Assembly: GCA_009773515.1 (NCBI GenBank)
Contig: WSXX01000001.1
Span: forward strand, 186,001-250,000
Origin: Bacteroidota bacterium
GTDB lineage: Bacteria; Bacteroidota; Bacteroidia; Bacteroidales; Lentimicrobiaceae
Reading direction: 5' to 3'
DNA: 64,000 nt
Shown: piece after piece, positions 1 to 7,988 of the stretch
Position numbering within the stretch: the stretch's first letter is position 1
Layout of the letters: each line of letters begins with the position of its first letter
Notes under the pieces: generated by a model
What the model saw: the letters and a program-made list of their open reading frames with translations, nothing else
Databases searched by the model: none
Told to the model about the DNA's origin: nothing
Program-made: the position numbers and the translations under genes

Positions 1-1
1 A

Positions 2-1351
2 CCCGGGAAATTCTCAGACAGATTCTGGCCGGTTACTGCACCAAACGGCAAATATGTTATTATGACAACCATGGGTATGTCAATAATGTATTCGCCATTT
101 GTGGTGCCAACGCACTATTTCCTCCTTTTCACAGGGAATAAAGCTGAGGGATATTCACTTCCATATACATGGGCATTGATATTAAGTTCGGTTTTTTATA
201 TTCTTATCTCGTTGATCCTTATTCGCAGAATGCTGAAGCCTTTGTACTCTGAGAAAATAATATCTGCCACCTTGCTGATTGTAATTCTTGGAACCAATAT
301 CATTCATTACATAACAAGAGAAGCCGCATTCTCACACGCTTACAGCTTTTTTCTTATCGTCTGGTTAATTTACATTGTTGATAAGTATTATAAAAAGCCA
401 TCAGCCGGGTATGCATTGCTCATCGGATTGATTTCTGGCCTGATTACTCTGGTAAGGCCTACCAATGCAGTTGCACTTATTCTTATTCCGCTTTGGAGTA
501 TCGGTTCACTGAGCGATCTCAGAGAAAGGTTGACGTTGATTTTTAAAAACTGGCATCATTTGTTTTTATTAATATTCACTTTAATCCTGACCTGGGTTCC
601 GCAAATCATTTATTGGAAAATGACTTCCGGACAATACTTCTTCAATGGTTATGGAGATGGAGGCAGATTCTTTTTCGGTAATCCACAGATTATCAACATA
701 CTTTTCAGCTATCGAAAAGGCTGGTTGCTTTACACTCCATCAATGATTCTGGCCATTGCAGGTTTTGTATGGCTTTACAAATCAAACAAGTCCTACTTTT
801 ACCCTATACTGATTTTCTTTGTTATCAACACATGGGTTCTGGCAAGCTGGTGGTTATGGTGGTTCGGCGGAAGTTATGGGAACCGTGCCTTTATTGATAT
901 GTACGGTTTGCTTGCTTTCCCGCTTGCAGCATTTATTCAGAGAATAACTACCCGTGTACATTGGAGTATTAAAAGCCTTGCCTGGGGACTGATGCTAATA
1001 TTAATTATGCATAATTTATTTCAACTTCAGCAATACCATAATGGAGCTATTCACTATGCCTCAATGACCAAGGAAGCTTACTGGGATTCATTCGGGAATC
1101 TTAAGCCCTCACCGGAATTTAACAATCTGTTATCTTTCCCTGATTATGAAGCTGCAAAAAAAGGCATTTATCCAAAACCAGTTATCAAAGTGCCAGAGAA
1201 GGCAGAGAAAACTATTGAGTTTTTTGAAAAACAATTAAGAAGCAATCCGGAAATGGTTAAAATTTTAGAGGAAAAGGCAATTCTTGAGAATATTACACTT
1301 GATAGTATGATTAAACGTGATGCTAACTGGTTGTATGAGAATAACAAATAA
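2..1351 (+). CDS. GT-C-type membrane glycosyltransferase, 5' end outside the window
   Basis: The reading frame is open from base 2, so the gene starts before the window; the first ATG inside (62) is internal. The visible protein is an integral membrane protein with about nine hydrophobic segments. It carries features seen in Bacteroidota glycosyltransferase family 39-like proteins: a PNGKYV/MTTMG stretch near the visible N-terminus, a VRPTNA loop, and a WWFGGSYGNR loop before a late membrane segment. The family moves sugars from lipid-linked donors in the cytoplasmic membrane; the acceptor here is unknown. After the last membrane segment is a soluble tail ending MIKRDANWLYENNK, a helix-rich module that reappears at the end of the AlgX-like protein at 4612-5940. 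Family call is by overall look, not by a defined catalytic motif, because the usual N-terminal catalytic loop is missing. Confidence 0.7.
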   Translation, partial: PGKFSDRFWPVTAPNGKYVIMTTMGMSIMYSPFVVPTHYFLLFTGNKAEGYSLPYTWALILSSVFYILISLILIRRMLKPLYSEKIISATLLIVILGTNIIHYITREAAFSHAYSFFLIVWLIYIVDKYYKKPSAGYALLIGLISGLITLVRPTNAVALILIPLWSIGSLSDLRERLTLIFKNWHHLFLLIFTLILTWVPQIIYWKMTSGQYFFNGYGDGGRFFFGNPQIINILFSYRKGWLLYTPSMILAIAGFVWLYKSNKSYFYPILIFFVINTWVLASWWLWWFGGSYGNRAFIDMYGLLAFPLAAFIQRITTRVHWSIKSLAWGLMLILIMHNLFQLQQYHNGAIHYASMTKEAYWDSFGNLKPSPEFNNLLSFPDYEAAKKGIYPKPVIKVPEKAEKTIEFFEKQLRSNPEMVKILEEKAILENITLDSMIKRDANWLYENNK

Positions 1352-1425
1352 TTCAATGTAGCAGAGTAAATAAATATGTCCAGTTAAATATACTTGCATG
1401 AATGCATCTGCATGAAAAATATTGT

Positions 1426-2139
1426 TCACTGGTTATCAATCTTTATCCCATAATAGTTGTAACTATCTAGAACTCCTACCCTAACATAGACGTAGATACT
1501 GTCATTGGGGAAAAACCTGATATAGTCCGGTGGCCCGGGGCAATCAGTACATTCAAATGTATTGTTCCATTCCTGATATTCAGCCTCAAATGAATATGAT
1601 TCTGATACTCTAATTAACAAGAATCTTTCCTGGACCTTTTCAACTAAAACCTGTTTATTGTCGGCCAAAGTGTCTTTACACCAGTTCATAGTATCACCAC
1701 TTGGACAGAAATATGATCTCGTAACCAGACAATTATAATTGCCTGTAAAACCATCTCTGAAATCAATTATCGTTGAGAAACTCCATACCGGACCTTTGGT
1801 TTCATTTCCATAGCTGTCTTTTGCTACCACCTGCCAGAAATATGTTTTTGACGATTCGAGCCCTGCTATTGAATAGGAAGCAGGTACCAGATTACTTGTA
1901 ACCAATGAATCAGGCGGATTATTGGCCGAAAAGAAAACATTGTAGGTTACCGAATCATTATCAGGGTCAACACACTCCCAAACTAAATTCAGAGAAGTAT
2001 TTACGTTATCATCCGCATTGCTGGGAGCAATAAGGGTTGGCTGTGCAGGTGGGCTATTCTTATCATCGTCGTTTTTTTCCTGACAGGCATAAGCCAAAAA
2101 GCAGATGAGAAAAATAAAAAATCTGGTTGACGATTTCAT
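1426..2139 (-). CDS. Surface lipoprotein with fibronectin type III-like domain (copy 1 of a tandem pair)
   Basis: This 237-residue protein starts with a signal peptide and lipobox ending at Cys19 (LAYAC), followed by QEKNDDDKN, an acidic stretch of the kind that marks lipoproteins for the cell surface in Bacteroidota. Residues about 30-125 form a fibronectin type III-like fold with the motifs LVWECVDPDND and KTYFWQVVAKDSYGN, common in secreted Bacteroidota proteins. Residues 126-237 (from DFRDGF) form a second, unrecognised domain. The gene lies 47 bases downstream of its paralogue at 2187-2918, with which it shares nearly all of the first 130 residues while the C-terminal halves diverge. Function unknown; a binding or adhesion role is inference. 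Confidence 0.75.
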   Translation of the reverse strand: MKSSTRFFIFLICFLAYACQEKNDDDKNSPPAQPTLIAPSNADDNVNTSLNLVWECVDPDNDSVTYNVFFSANNPPDSLVTSNLVPASYSIAGLESSKTYFWQVVAKDSYGNETKGPVWSFSTIIDFRDGFTGNYNCLVTRSYFCPSGDTMNWCKDTLADNKQVLVEKVQERFLLIRVSESYSFEAEYQEWNNTFECTDCPGPPDYIRFFPNDSIYVYVRVGVLDSYNYYGIKIDNQ

Positions 2140-2186
2140 GACGATTTTTTTAGTCTTTGGATTTCTTCAGCCCATAAATCTGATCT

Positions 2187-2918
2187 TTAGCGGCCTGCTA
2201 TTTGGTTAATCTTTTTACCATAATAATGACAATAACGAACCCAGCTAATATCATCGTATCCATGGATACTGTCATTCCCGAAGAATTCTACGTAATCATC
2301 AGGTCCAGAACCATATGGGTCTTCAAAACGAACACTGTTTCCAGAAGGAACAAAAATGAATTCGTAGTTTGGAGGCCATCCTCCCATGTTGGATACTTTT
2401 AATGAGCTATCTGCAATTTTCTCAATTCCGATTATTTTATTATACCCGGTATCAATTACAACTACTACTGAATCTCCAACATAAGCAGTAATGCATTTAT
2501 ACCAGCAATTGTACTCACCAACAAACCCATCCCTGAAATCTATCAGTGTTGAAAATTGCCAGACCGGACCCTGGGTTTCAATTCCATAAGTGTCCTTTGC
2601 AACTACCTGCCAGAAATACGTTTTTGACAATTCGAGACCGGTTATTGAGTAGGCTGCTGTTGCCAGATTGCTTATAACCAATGAATCAGGCGGATTATTT
2701 GCTGAAAAGTAAATACTGTAAGTTAACGCATCATTGTCAGGGTCAATACACTCCCAAACCAAATCAATCGAGGTATTTACATTGACTGATGCTTCAGCAG
2801 GAGCAACCAGTGTTGGAGATGCAGGTGGGCTATTCTTTTCATCATCGTTTTTTTCCTGACAGGCATAAGCCAGTATGCAGATGGAAACCAGATAGAAAAA
2901 TCTCTTTGTAGCTTTCAT
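2187..2918 (-). CDS. Surface lipoprotein with fibronectin type III-like domain (copy 2 of a tandem pair)
   Basis: This 243-residue lipoprotein has the same plan as its downstream neighbour: signal peptide, lipobox ending LAYAC, acidic QEKNDDEKN tail, a fibronectin type III-like domain (LVWECIDPDND ... KTYFWQVVAKDTYGI), then DFRDGF and a divergent C-terminal domain of about 110 residues. The two probably form one transcript from the TACATTTG box at 2974-2981. Their near-identical N-terminal halves and different C-terminal halves suggest duplication followed by relaxed or diversifying change in the exposed part. No enzymatic motif is visible. Confidence 0.75.
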   Translation of the reverse strand: MKATKRFFYLVSICILAYACQEKNDDEKNSPPASPTLVAPAEASVNVNTSIDLVWECIDPDNDALTYSIYFSANNPPDSLVISNLATAAYSITGLELSKTYFWQVVAKDTYGIETQGPVWQFSTLIDFRDGFVGEYNCWYKCITAYVGDSVVVVIDTGYNKIIGIEKIADSSLKVSNMGGWPPNYEFIFVPSGNSVRFEDPYGSGPDDYVEFFGNDSIHGYDDISWVRYCHYYGKKINQIAGR

Positions 2919-2960
2919 AATACATGTTTTTTGAAAAGAATTAACATGTTCTCAATTTAT

Positions 2961-2991
2961 ACTAATTCCATTACAAATGTAATGAATTAGT
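2961..2991 (-). promoter_or_regulatory. Promoter -7 box inside a 13-bp inverted repeat
   Basis: On the minus strand TACATTTG (2974-2981) matches the Bacteroidota -7 consensus TAnnTTTG, 56 bases before the lipoprotein start. The box sits in the centre of an inverted repeat: ACTAATTCCATTAC, AAAT, GTAATGAATTAGT, pairing over 13 positions with one bulged C. A palindrome across a -7 box would suit a repressor operator; a simple hairpin is the alternative. Confidence 0.5.
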
Positions 2992-3147
2992 GAAGGTAAA
3001 TACTATAAATCACAAAATTAATTTCTTTAAATTTGATTGTTTTCACCTTATAGACAATTGATGAAAAGATATTCGCTGCCAAAGTCCGAAACGCATTATC
3101 AATATAAAAAAACAAATAGGGATAGCTTTCTTTTTAAACAAACTCAC

Positions 3148-3155
3148 TACATTTG
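3148..3155 (+). promoter_or_regulatory. Bacteroidota -7 promoter box (TACATTTG)
   Basis: TACATTTG matches TAnnTTTG and lies 37 bases before the ATG at 3192. An upstream TTG at 3153 that is in frame with the acyltransferase falls inside this box, so it cannot be the translation start. No convincing -33 TTTG is seen. Confidence 0.5.
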
Positions 3156-3191
3156 CCATCCATATCTTCAATAATTTCAGCGCAAAATCTT

Positions 3192-4610
3192 ATGGTTTTC
3201 AGCAGCAGCCTTTTTCTCCTGTATTTCCTGCCCGTTTTTTTGTTGTTCTATTATTTTTCTGATGTAAAATACAAGAACTATGTTGCCCTGGCAGGCAGTC
3301 TGTTTTTCTACGCATGGGGAGCGCCGGATTTTATCTTTATAGTAATCGTCTCCATTGTTGCCGACTTTTATGCTGTAAATGTTATGCACAGGTCGAAGGG
3401 GCGTAAAAAACGATTGTGGGTTGCATTTTCAATTTTGCTCAACATTGGCATGTTGCTTTATTTTAAATATGCCAATTTCTTTGTTGAAAACATCAACCTT
3501 ATGGTTGAGGCCATGGGTGGCAAACCAGCTGAATGGGTAAAAATAGCCCTTCCGATTGGAATATCGTTCTTCAGCTTCCAGAAGATGACCTATGCAGTGG
3601 ATGTTTACCGAAAGGTGCATGTTCCGCTTAAACGTGTGAGTGATTTTGCACTTTATATTTTAATGTTTCCTCAGTTGATTGCCGGACCAATCGTACGTTT
3701 CAATGAAGTAGCCGATCAGATTACAGACCGCCGTGCAAATGAAAACGTGGACAACCGCCTGACCGGTTTTTTCAGGTTTGCACTGGGATTGGGCAAAAAA
3801 GTACTGATTGCCAATGTGCTGGGTGAATATGCCGATACTGTTTTTGCCATGAATCCCGCCGACATGAGTACTGCCACCGCCTGGATGGGCGTGTTGGCTT
3901 ATGCTTTTCAGATTTACTACGACTTTGCTGGATACTCCGACATGGCTATAGGACTGGGGCGAATGATCGGTTTTGATTTTCTTGAAAATTTCAACAATCC
4001 CTATATTTCTCAGAACATTTCAGAATTCTGGCGTCGCTGGCACATCTCACTTGGCCGGTGGATGCGCGACTATCTGTATATCCCGCTTGGCGGAAACAAA
4101 GTCTCGATGCGTCGCTTGTACTTTAACCTGTGGCTGGTGTTTCTGATCTCCGGATTCTGGCATGGTGCAGCATGGAATTTTGTTGTATGGGGTGCCTTTC
4201 ATGGCTTTTTCCTCATAGCCGACCGACTGTTCCTACTGAAGATATACGCCGCCATAGGCAAATATCCGGCAATTATCATTACTTTTATAATCACATTGGT
4301 TGGCTGGGTGCTCTTCAGATCTGAAACACTCACCTATGCCCTCGATTTTACGGCACGTATGTTCAGCTTTACCCCGGGTTCAGCCGTTTATATCAGCCAG
4401 AAAGTGTGGATTATACTTATTATCGGTTCTTTCTTCGGATTTTGGGCTGCTTTCGGAAATATCGAAAAATGGCAGATGAAACTGTTTGCCAAAAAGCAGA
4501 AATTTTCAACCATACTGGCAATGACTGCTTCTGCCATTGTGCTCTTTATAATCAGTCTTGCAGCTATCACTTCTTCGGGGTTCAACCCGTTTATTTACTT
4601 CAGGTTCTGA
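3192..4610 (+). CDS. MBOAT-family O-acyltransferase (AlgI-like)
   Basis: This is a polytopic membrane-bound O-acyltransferase of the AlgI/DltB type, which passes acyl groups (usually acetyl) across the membrane for modification of an exopolysaccharide or envelope glycan. Family motifs are clear: FWRRWHISLGRWMRDYLYIPLGG with the conserved His, and SGFWHGAAWNFVVWGAFHG holding the second invariant His. The length of 472 residues is normal for AlgI. The ATG at 3192 was chosen because the N-terminus then begins with the typical hydrophobic stretch MVFSSSLFLLYFLPVF and because the earlier TTG lies in the promoter box. The stop is one base before the start of the AlgX-like gene, so the two are translationally close and should act together. 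Confidence 0.93.
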   Translation: MVFSSSLFLLYFLPVFLLFYYFSDVKYKNYVALAGSLFFYAWGAPDFIFIVIVSIVADFYAVNVMHRSKGRKKRLWVAFSILLNIGMLLYFKYANFFVENINLMVEAMGGKPAEWVKIALPIGISFFSFQKMTYAVDVYRKVHVPLKRVSDFALYILMFPQLIAGPIVRFNEVADQITDRRANENVDNRLTGFFRFALGLGKKVLIANVLGEYADTVFAMNPADMSTATAWMGVLAYAFQIYYDFAGYSDMAIGLGRMIGFDFLENFNNPYISQNISEFWRRWHISLGRWMRDYLYIPLGGNKVSMRRLYFNLWLVFLISGFWHGAAWNFVVWGAFHGFFLIADRLFLLKIYAAIGKYPAIIITFIITLVGWVLFRSETLTYALDFTARMFSFTPGSAVYISQKVWIILIIGSFFGFWAAFGNIEKWQMKLFAKKQKFSTILAMTASAIVLFIISLAAITSSGFNPFIYFRF

Positions 4611-4611
4611 G

Positions 4612-5940
4612 ATGAAATTATTCAAAAATATCCTATTCAGCCTGTTAATGATAATGCTGGGACTGCCGCTTATTCAGCGGACAATTCCGATATTTGATGA
4701 AACACCGCTGAAGGGCGCTTTTTCAATTCCGCAAAAACAAACAAGCACTTATGAAACTGTGCTTGATGGTTCATGGCAGGAAGCTTACAATGATCACTTT
4801 GAACACACCATCGGCTTTCGGCCTTTGCTGGTGAGGATCAACAATCAGATTTCATATTCGGTTTTCGATACGGCTCTGGCAAATGGAGTTATTATCGGCA
4901 AAGAGAACTACCTTTTTGAAATCAATTATATAAAAGCCATCAAAGGATGGGATTTCCTGGGCGAAGAGGCAATAGAAACCCAGGTGCACAAGGCAGCTTT
5001 TGTGCACAAAAAGCTGAAAGAAGCCAATAAATCACTGTTGTTCGTATTTGCTCCGGGCAAGGCATCCTATTTTCCGGAATATATACCGGACAAATATCTG
5101 AACAAGCCATCGGGCGAAAACACCAACTATGCTGAGTTCAGCGAGAAATTTAAAAAGTACGACCTGCCGCTGATCGATTTCAACAGCTGGTTTATGCTGA
5201 TGAAAGACACTGTTTCCTATCCGCTTTATCCCCAGTGCGGCATACACTGGAGTGCATATGGTGTGGCAATGGCTACCGATTCTCTGATCAATTATATTGA
5301 AAAGGACAGAAACATTGATATGGTGGATTTTGGCTGGAACGGATTTGAATTTCCCGACACTTTACGAAGTCCCGATTATGACATAGCTGAAGGAATGAAC
5401 CTGCTTTTCAAAATTCCGCATTACAATATGGCTTACCCTAAAGTCTGGTTCGGAAACAATGAAGGCAAAACCAGACCAAATGCCATTGTTGTTGCCGATA
5501 GTTATTACTGGAACATATTCGGCAAAGGTTATGCAAGCAGTATTTTCAATGACAATAATTTCTGGTATTACAACACCGAAGCCCACAATCCTGCATGGCC
5601 TGCACCACAAAAAACTGCTGATCTGGATATGTTGAGTGAACTGGGAAAAGCCGATGTGATTATCATAATGGCGACTGAGGCCAATCTCTACCGTTTTCCT
5701 TATGGATTTATCGACAGGGCATACGAGGTTCTTAGCAAATCCCAGAATTTACAGATGACCGAAAATCCGGCAATAGACAATACAACAAAAGAATCTGAAA
5801 TCCTCGAAATAATGACAAGTATTGACAATGATCAGGACTATAAGAAATCTGTAATAGAAAAAGCCAATGCCAGAGGAATCAGTTATCAGGAAATGTTGCG
5901 ACTGGATGCTACATGGGTGTGGGAAAATAAAAGGAAATAG
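4612..5940 (+). CDS. AlgX/AlgJ-like (DHHW) SGNH-type acetyltransferase partner
   Basis: A 442-residue exported protein with an N-terminal membrane anchor (residues about 4-24) and an SGNH-hydrolase-like extracytoplasmic domain of the alginate O-acetyltransferase AlgX/AlgJ type. Visible motifs are FVFAPGKASYFPEYIP (about 144-159), CGIHWSAYG (209-217, the HW of the DHHW family) and VVADSYYWN later in the domain. The position that is Asp in classical DTHWS is Gly here, a variant I associate with Bacteroidota members. It follows the MBOAT gene by one base; the pair is a typical O-acylation module in which the MBOAT delivers and this protein transfers the acyl group. The C-terminal about 45 residues, ending MLRLDATWVWENKRK, resemble the tail of the glycosyltransferase at 2-1351. 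The start at 4612 follows directly on the upstream stop. Confidence 0.88.
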   Translation: MKLFKNILFSLLMIMLGLPLIQRTIPIFDETPLKGAFSIPQKQTSTYETVLDGSWQEAYNDHFEHTIGFRPLLVRINNQISYSVFDTALANGVIIGKENYLFEINYIKAIKGWDFLGEEAIETQVHKAAFVHKKLKEANKSLLFVFAPGKASYFPEYIPDKYLNKPSGENTNYAEFSEKFKKYDLPLIDFNSWFMLMKDTVSYPLYPQCGIHWSAYGVAMATDSLINYIEKDRNIDMVDFGWNGFEFPDTLRSPDYDIAEGMNLLFKIPHYNMAYPKVWFGNNEGKTRPNAIVVADSYYWNIFGKGYASSIFNDNNFWYYNTEAHNPAWPAPQKTADLDMLSELGKADVIIIMATEANLYRFPYGFIDRAYEVLSKSQNLQMTENPAIDNTTKESEILEIMTSIDNDQDYKKSVIEKANARGISYQEMLRLDATWVWENKRK

Positions 5941-5991
5941 GAAATAGAAATTGATCCCGACAATTACTGTTGAATATAAAAATACCTGTGC

Positions 5992-6027
5992 AAAAAAGGA
6001 GCGATCAATTATGGCCGCTCCTTTTTT
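5992..6027. terminator. Bidirectional rho-independent terminator
   Basis: AAAAAAGGAGCG and CGCTCCTTTTTT form a perfect 12-base inverted repeat around a 12-base loop, with an A-run on one side and a T-run on the other. It lies between converging genes and can stop transcription from both. Confidence 0.85.
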
Positions 6028-6047
6028 CTTTTTATTGAACTAACTTA

Positions 6048-6626
6048 TTAATACTCAAAAGTAATTTTAAAATCATCAAGGTAAACCACCTTGCCGTTTC
6101 CGCTTGCAAATAATTTTATCTGATGCTCTGGTTTTATAGGTTTGTCAATGGTAAAATAGGCAGTAAACTCGTTCCATTGATTCATCGTTGGGTCAACAGA
6201 AGCGAAGTTGTATGCTTTCCAAATGTAAGAAACATTGTTCTCATTGATATCCATAACCATACCTGCCTTTTCATTTGGTTCGGCAAAATAATACCATCCA
6301 TTTACAACAACTCTTTTGGGAAGTTTTGCGTTGATATTGGAGAATGTCTCCCTAAAAGTAAGTGAATAAAGTTTTTCAGTATCCAATTTAGATGAATGTT
6401 GTCCTGATTTCGCTTGCACTGCTTCCATTTTCACAACTGCTGAATGATTTATCCAATAAGATGGCAGTGATGCCACATTCTCCATATCAGTTTCAATCAC
6501 CATCTGATTCTCATTAATCTGTGAAGTTTCATCGGCAGTATTTCCATCAGCAGCAGGCGATTGCGTTGAATTGGAACAAGCATAAAGCATAATTGCCGGA
6601 GCAATAAAAAAAAGCAGTCTTTTCAT
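6048..6626 (-). CDS. Lipoprotein, possible carbohydrate-binding fold
   Basis: A 192-residue lipoprotein: signal peptide, lipobox ending MLYAC (Cys17), then a low-complexity linker rich in Ser, Asn and acidic residues to about residue 45. The remaining 145 residues look like an all-beta domain: WINHS, GQHSSKLDTEKLYSLTF, VVNGWYYF, QWNEFTAYFTI and a closing VYLDDFKITFEY. That closing LDDF pattern is typical of galactose-binding-like/CBM folds. No enzymatic residues are apparent. It stands alone, with the shared terminator downstream. The binding role is inference from the fold impression only. Confidence 0.7.
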   Translation of the reverse strand: MKRLLFFIAPAIMLYACSNSTQSPAADGNTADETSQINENQMVIETDMENVASLPSYWINHSAVVKMEAVQAKSGQHSSKLDTEKLYSLTFRETFSNINAKLPKRVVVNGWYYFAEPNEKAGMVMDINENNVSYIWKAYNFASVDPTMNQWNEFTAYFTIDKPIKPEHQIKLFASGNGKVVYLDDFKITFEY

Positions 6627-6715
6627 GGGTGTTTTGGTGTTTTTGTTTCAGGTGCAAATCTACAACAAACCGCTTAATAAGTGAAAAATGAAAAGTGAAA
6701 AATGACAACTACCAT

Positions 6716-6723
6716 TATCTTTG
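6716..6723 (+). promoter_or_regulatory. Bacteroidota -7 promoter box (TATCTTTG)
   Basis: Exact match to TAnnTTTG, 42 bases before the ATG at 6765. An upstream in-frame ATG at 6702 precedes the box and is therefore unlikely to be translated from this promoter. Confidence 0.5.
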
Positions 6724-6764
6724 CATTCAAATATGGCAGATCAACCAACAATTCCACACAAAAA

Positions 6765-7841
6765 ATGATCACCCAACCTACCTTGTCAGTCAATGAAACC
6801 ATCTGCAGGAGCAATATCCAAACGATGTGTGAAAAAGCGGCAGCAAATCAACTGATCTTCCGCCCTCACTTTAAAACCCATCAGTCGGTTAAAACGGGGG
6901 AATGGTTTCGCGAAGCAGGAGTTACAGCAATAACCGTTTCATCGGTTAGTATGGCTCAGAAATTTGCTGAAGCAGGATGGAACGAGATTACCATCGCTTT
7001 TCCGCTGAACATCAGAGAAGCAGAAAAAGTGGCGCATTTGGCTGAGCGGGTGAAGCTGAATGTGTTGTTTGATACCCATGAACAAGCCTCTGCGCTGGCT
7101 TCAGTGCTTAAGCAGGAAGCTGGTTACTTTATTAAAATAGACGTTGGTCACCACAGAGCAGGGATTTTGCCTGATGACACAGATTCCATTGATAGAATTA
7201 TCTCTGCAGCTGGCTCAGAATTGTTGAAATTCAGAGGCTTTCTTACCCATGCCGGACAAACGTACAGCGCAAAGAATAAGGATGAAATCTTCAGCATCCA
7301 TCGGAAATCTGCCGAAATTCTTAATGGATTAAAGCAGAAATACAATAATAAATTTCCCGGAATTATCACATCTTCAGGCGATACCCCTTCGTGCAGTCTG
7401 GCCACAGACTTTACTGGCATCGACGAAATACGCCCCGGAAATTTTGTGTATTACGATCTAATGCAGCTTCATTTGGGCAGCTGTAGTTTTGATCAGATTG
7501 CCGCCGCAGTGATTTGTCCGGTGGTGTCGGTTTATCCTAACCGAAACGAAGCCCTGATTTACGGAGGAGCAGTGCATCTCTCAAAAGAATCGCTCAACAG
7601 ACCAGATGGCCGCCGAATTTTTGGACTGGCAGTGCCGTTTAATGAGGGAAACCTGACTGATACAGATGTATGGCAAGTACCTGAAGGAGATGATTTTGTG
7701 GTTTCATTATCTCAGGAGCATGGAATTATCAGCCTTGACAGCCAATGGGCTAAAAACCTGAAACCCGGGAATCTGGTGGCAATAATCCCGGTACATTCCT
7801 GTCTGGCAGCGGATCTGCTTGGGAGTGGATTTTCCCATTAA
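6765..7841 (+). CDS. PLP enzyme of the D-serine dehydratase / D-threonine aldolase family
   Basis: A 358-residue fold type III (alanine racemase-like) PLP enzyme. RPHFKTHQ near the N-terminus gives the Schiff-base Lys37, and the C-terminal D-serine dehydratase-like domain ends in IPVHSCLAADL, where His344 and Cys346 match the His-x-Cys zinc site of eukaryotic-type D-serine dehydratases (D-threonine aldolases have His-x-Asp at this place). SQEHG at about 315 is the other conserved region. It probably acts on D-serine or a D-3-hydroxy amino acid in the cytoplasm. The start at 6765 is chosen because the longer version would span the promoter box at 6716-6723. No neighbouring gene suggests the physiological substrate. 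Confidence 0.85.
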   Translation: MITQPTLSVNETICRSNIQTMCEKAAANQLIFRPHFKTHQSVKTGEWFREAGVTAITVSSVSMAQKFAEAGWNEITIAFPLNIREAEKVAHLAERVKLNVLFDTHEQASALASVLKQEAGYFIKIDVGHHRAGILPDDTDSIDRIISAAGSELLKFRGFLTHAGQTYSAKNKDEIFSIHRKSAEILNGLKQKYNNKFPGIITSSGDTPSCSLATDFTGIDEIRPGNFVYYDLMQLHLGSCSFDQIAAAVICPVVSVYPNRNEALIYGGAVHLSKESLNRPDGRRIFGLAVPFNEGNLTDTDVWQVPEGDDFVVSLSQEHGIISLDSQWAKNLKPGNLVAIIPVHSCLAADLLGSGFSH

Positions 7842-7927
7842 CCCCTGACAGGGTTTTGCCCTCTATCAAGAGGTTAGCGTGTAATTGTCTGGCTGCCATT
7901 CTCAAGTGGAAGTAACCCTGTCAGGGG
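7842..7927. repeat. Long hairpin of paired CCCTGACAGGG units
   Basis: CCCCTGACAGGGTT (7842-7855) and AACCCTGTCAGGGG (7914-7927) are perfect 14-base inverted copies separated by 58 bases. Each arm is itself a near palindrome (CCCTG-A-CAGGG). It lies between converging genes and may terminate both or be a REP-like element. Confidence 0.7.
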
Positions 7928-7943
7928 TCGCCAGCAAATCCGC

Positions 7944-7985
7944 AATCAGAAATCAGAAATTAGAAATTAGAAATTAGAAATTGGA
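7944..7985. repeat. Six 7-bp tandem repeats (AATYAGA)
   Basis: Six consecutive 7-base units, two AATCAGA, three AATTAGA and one AATTGGA, lie directly before the 3' end of purF. This is a variable-number type simple repeat; no function is visible. Confidence 0.75.
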
Positions 7986-7988
7986 AAT

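Noticed and set aside
3153-3191. N-terminal extension of the MBOAT protein from TTG 3153
   Set aside because: The TTG lies inside the TACATTTG promoter box, and family members begin with the hydrophobic segment that starts at 3192.
6702-6764. Start of the D-serine dehydratase-like protein at 6702
   Set aside because: The added 21 residues do not fit the family and the sequence contains the TATCTTTG box.
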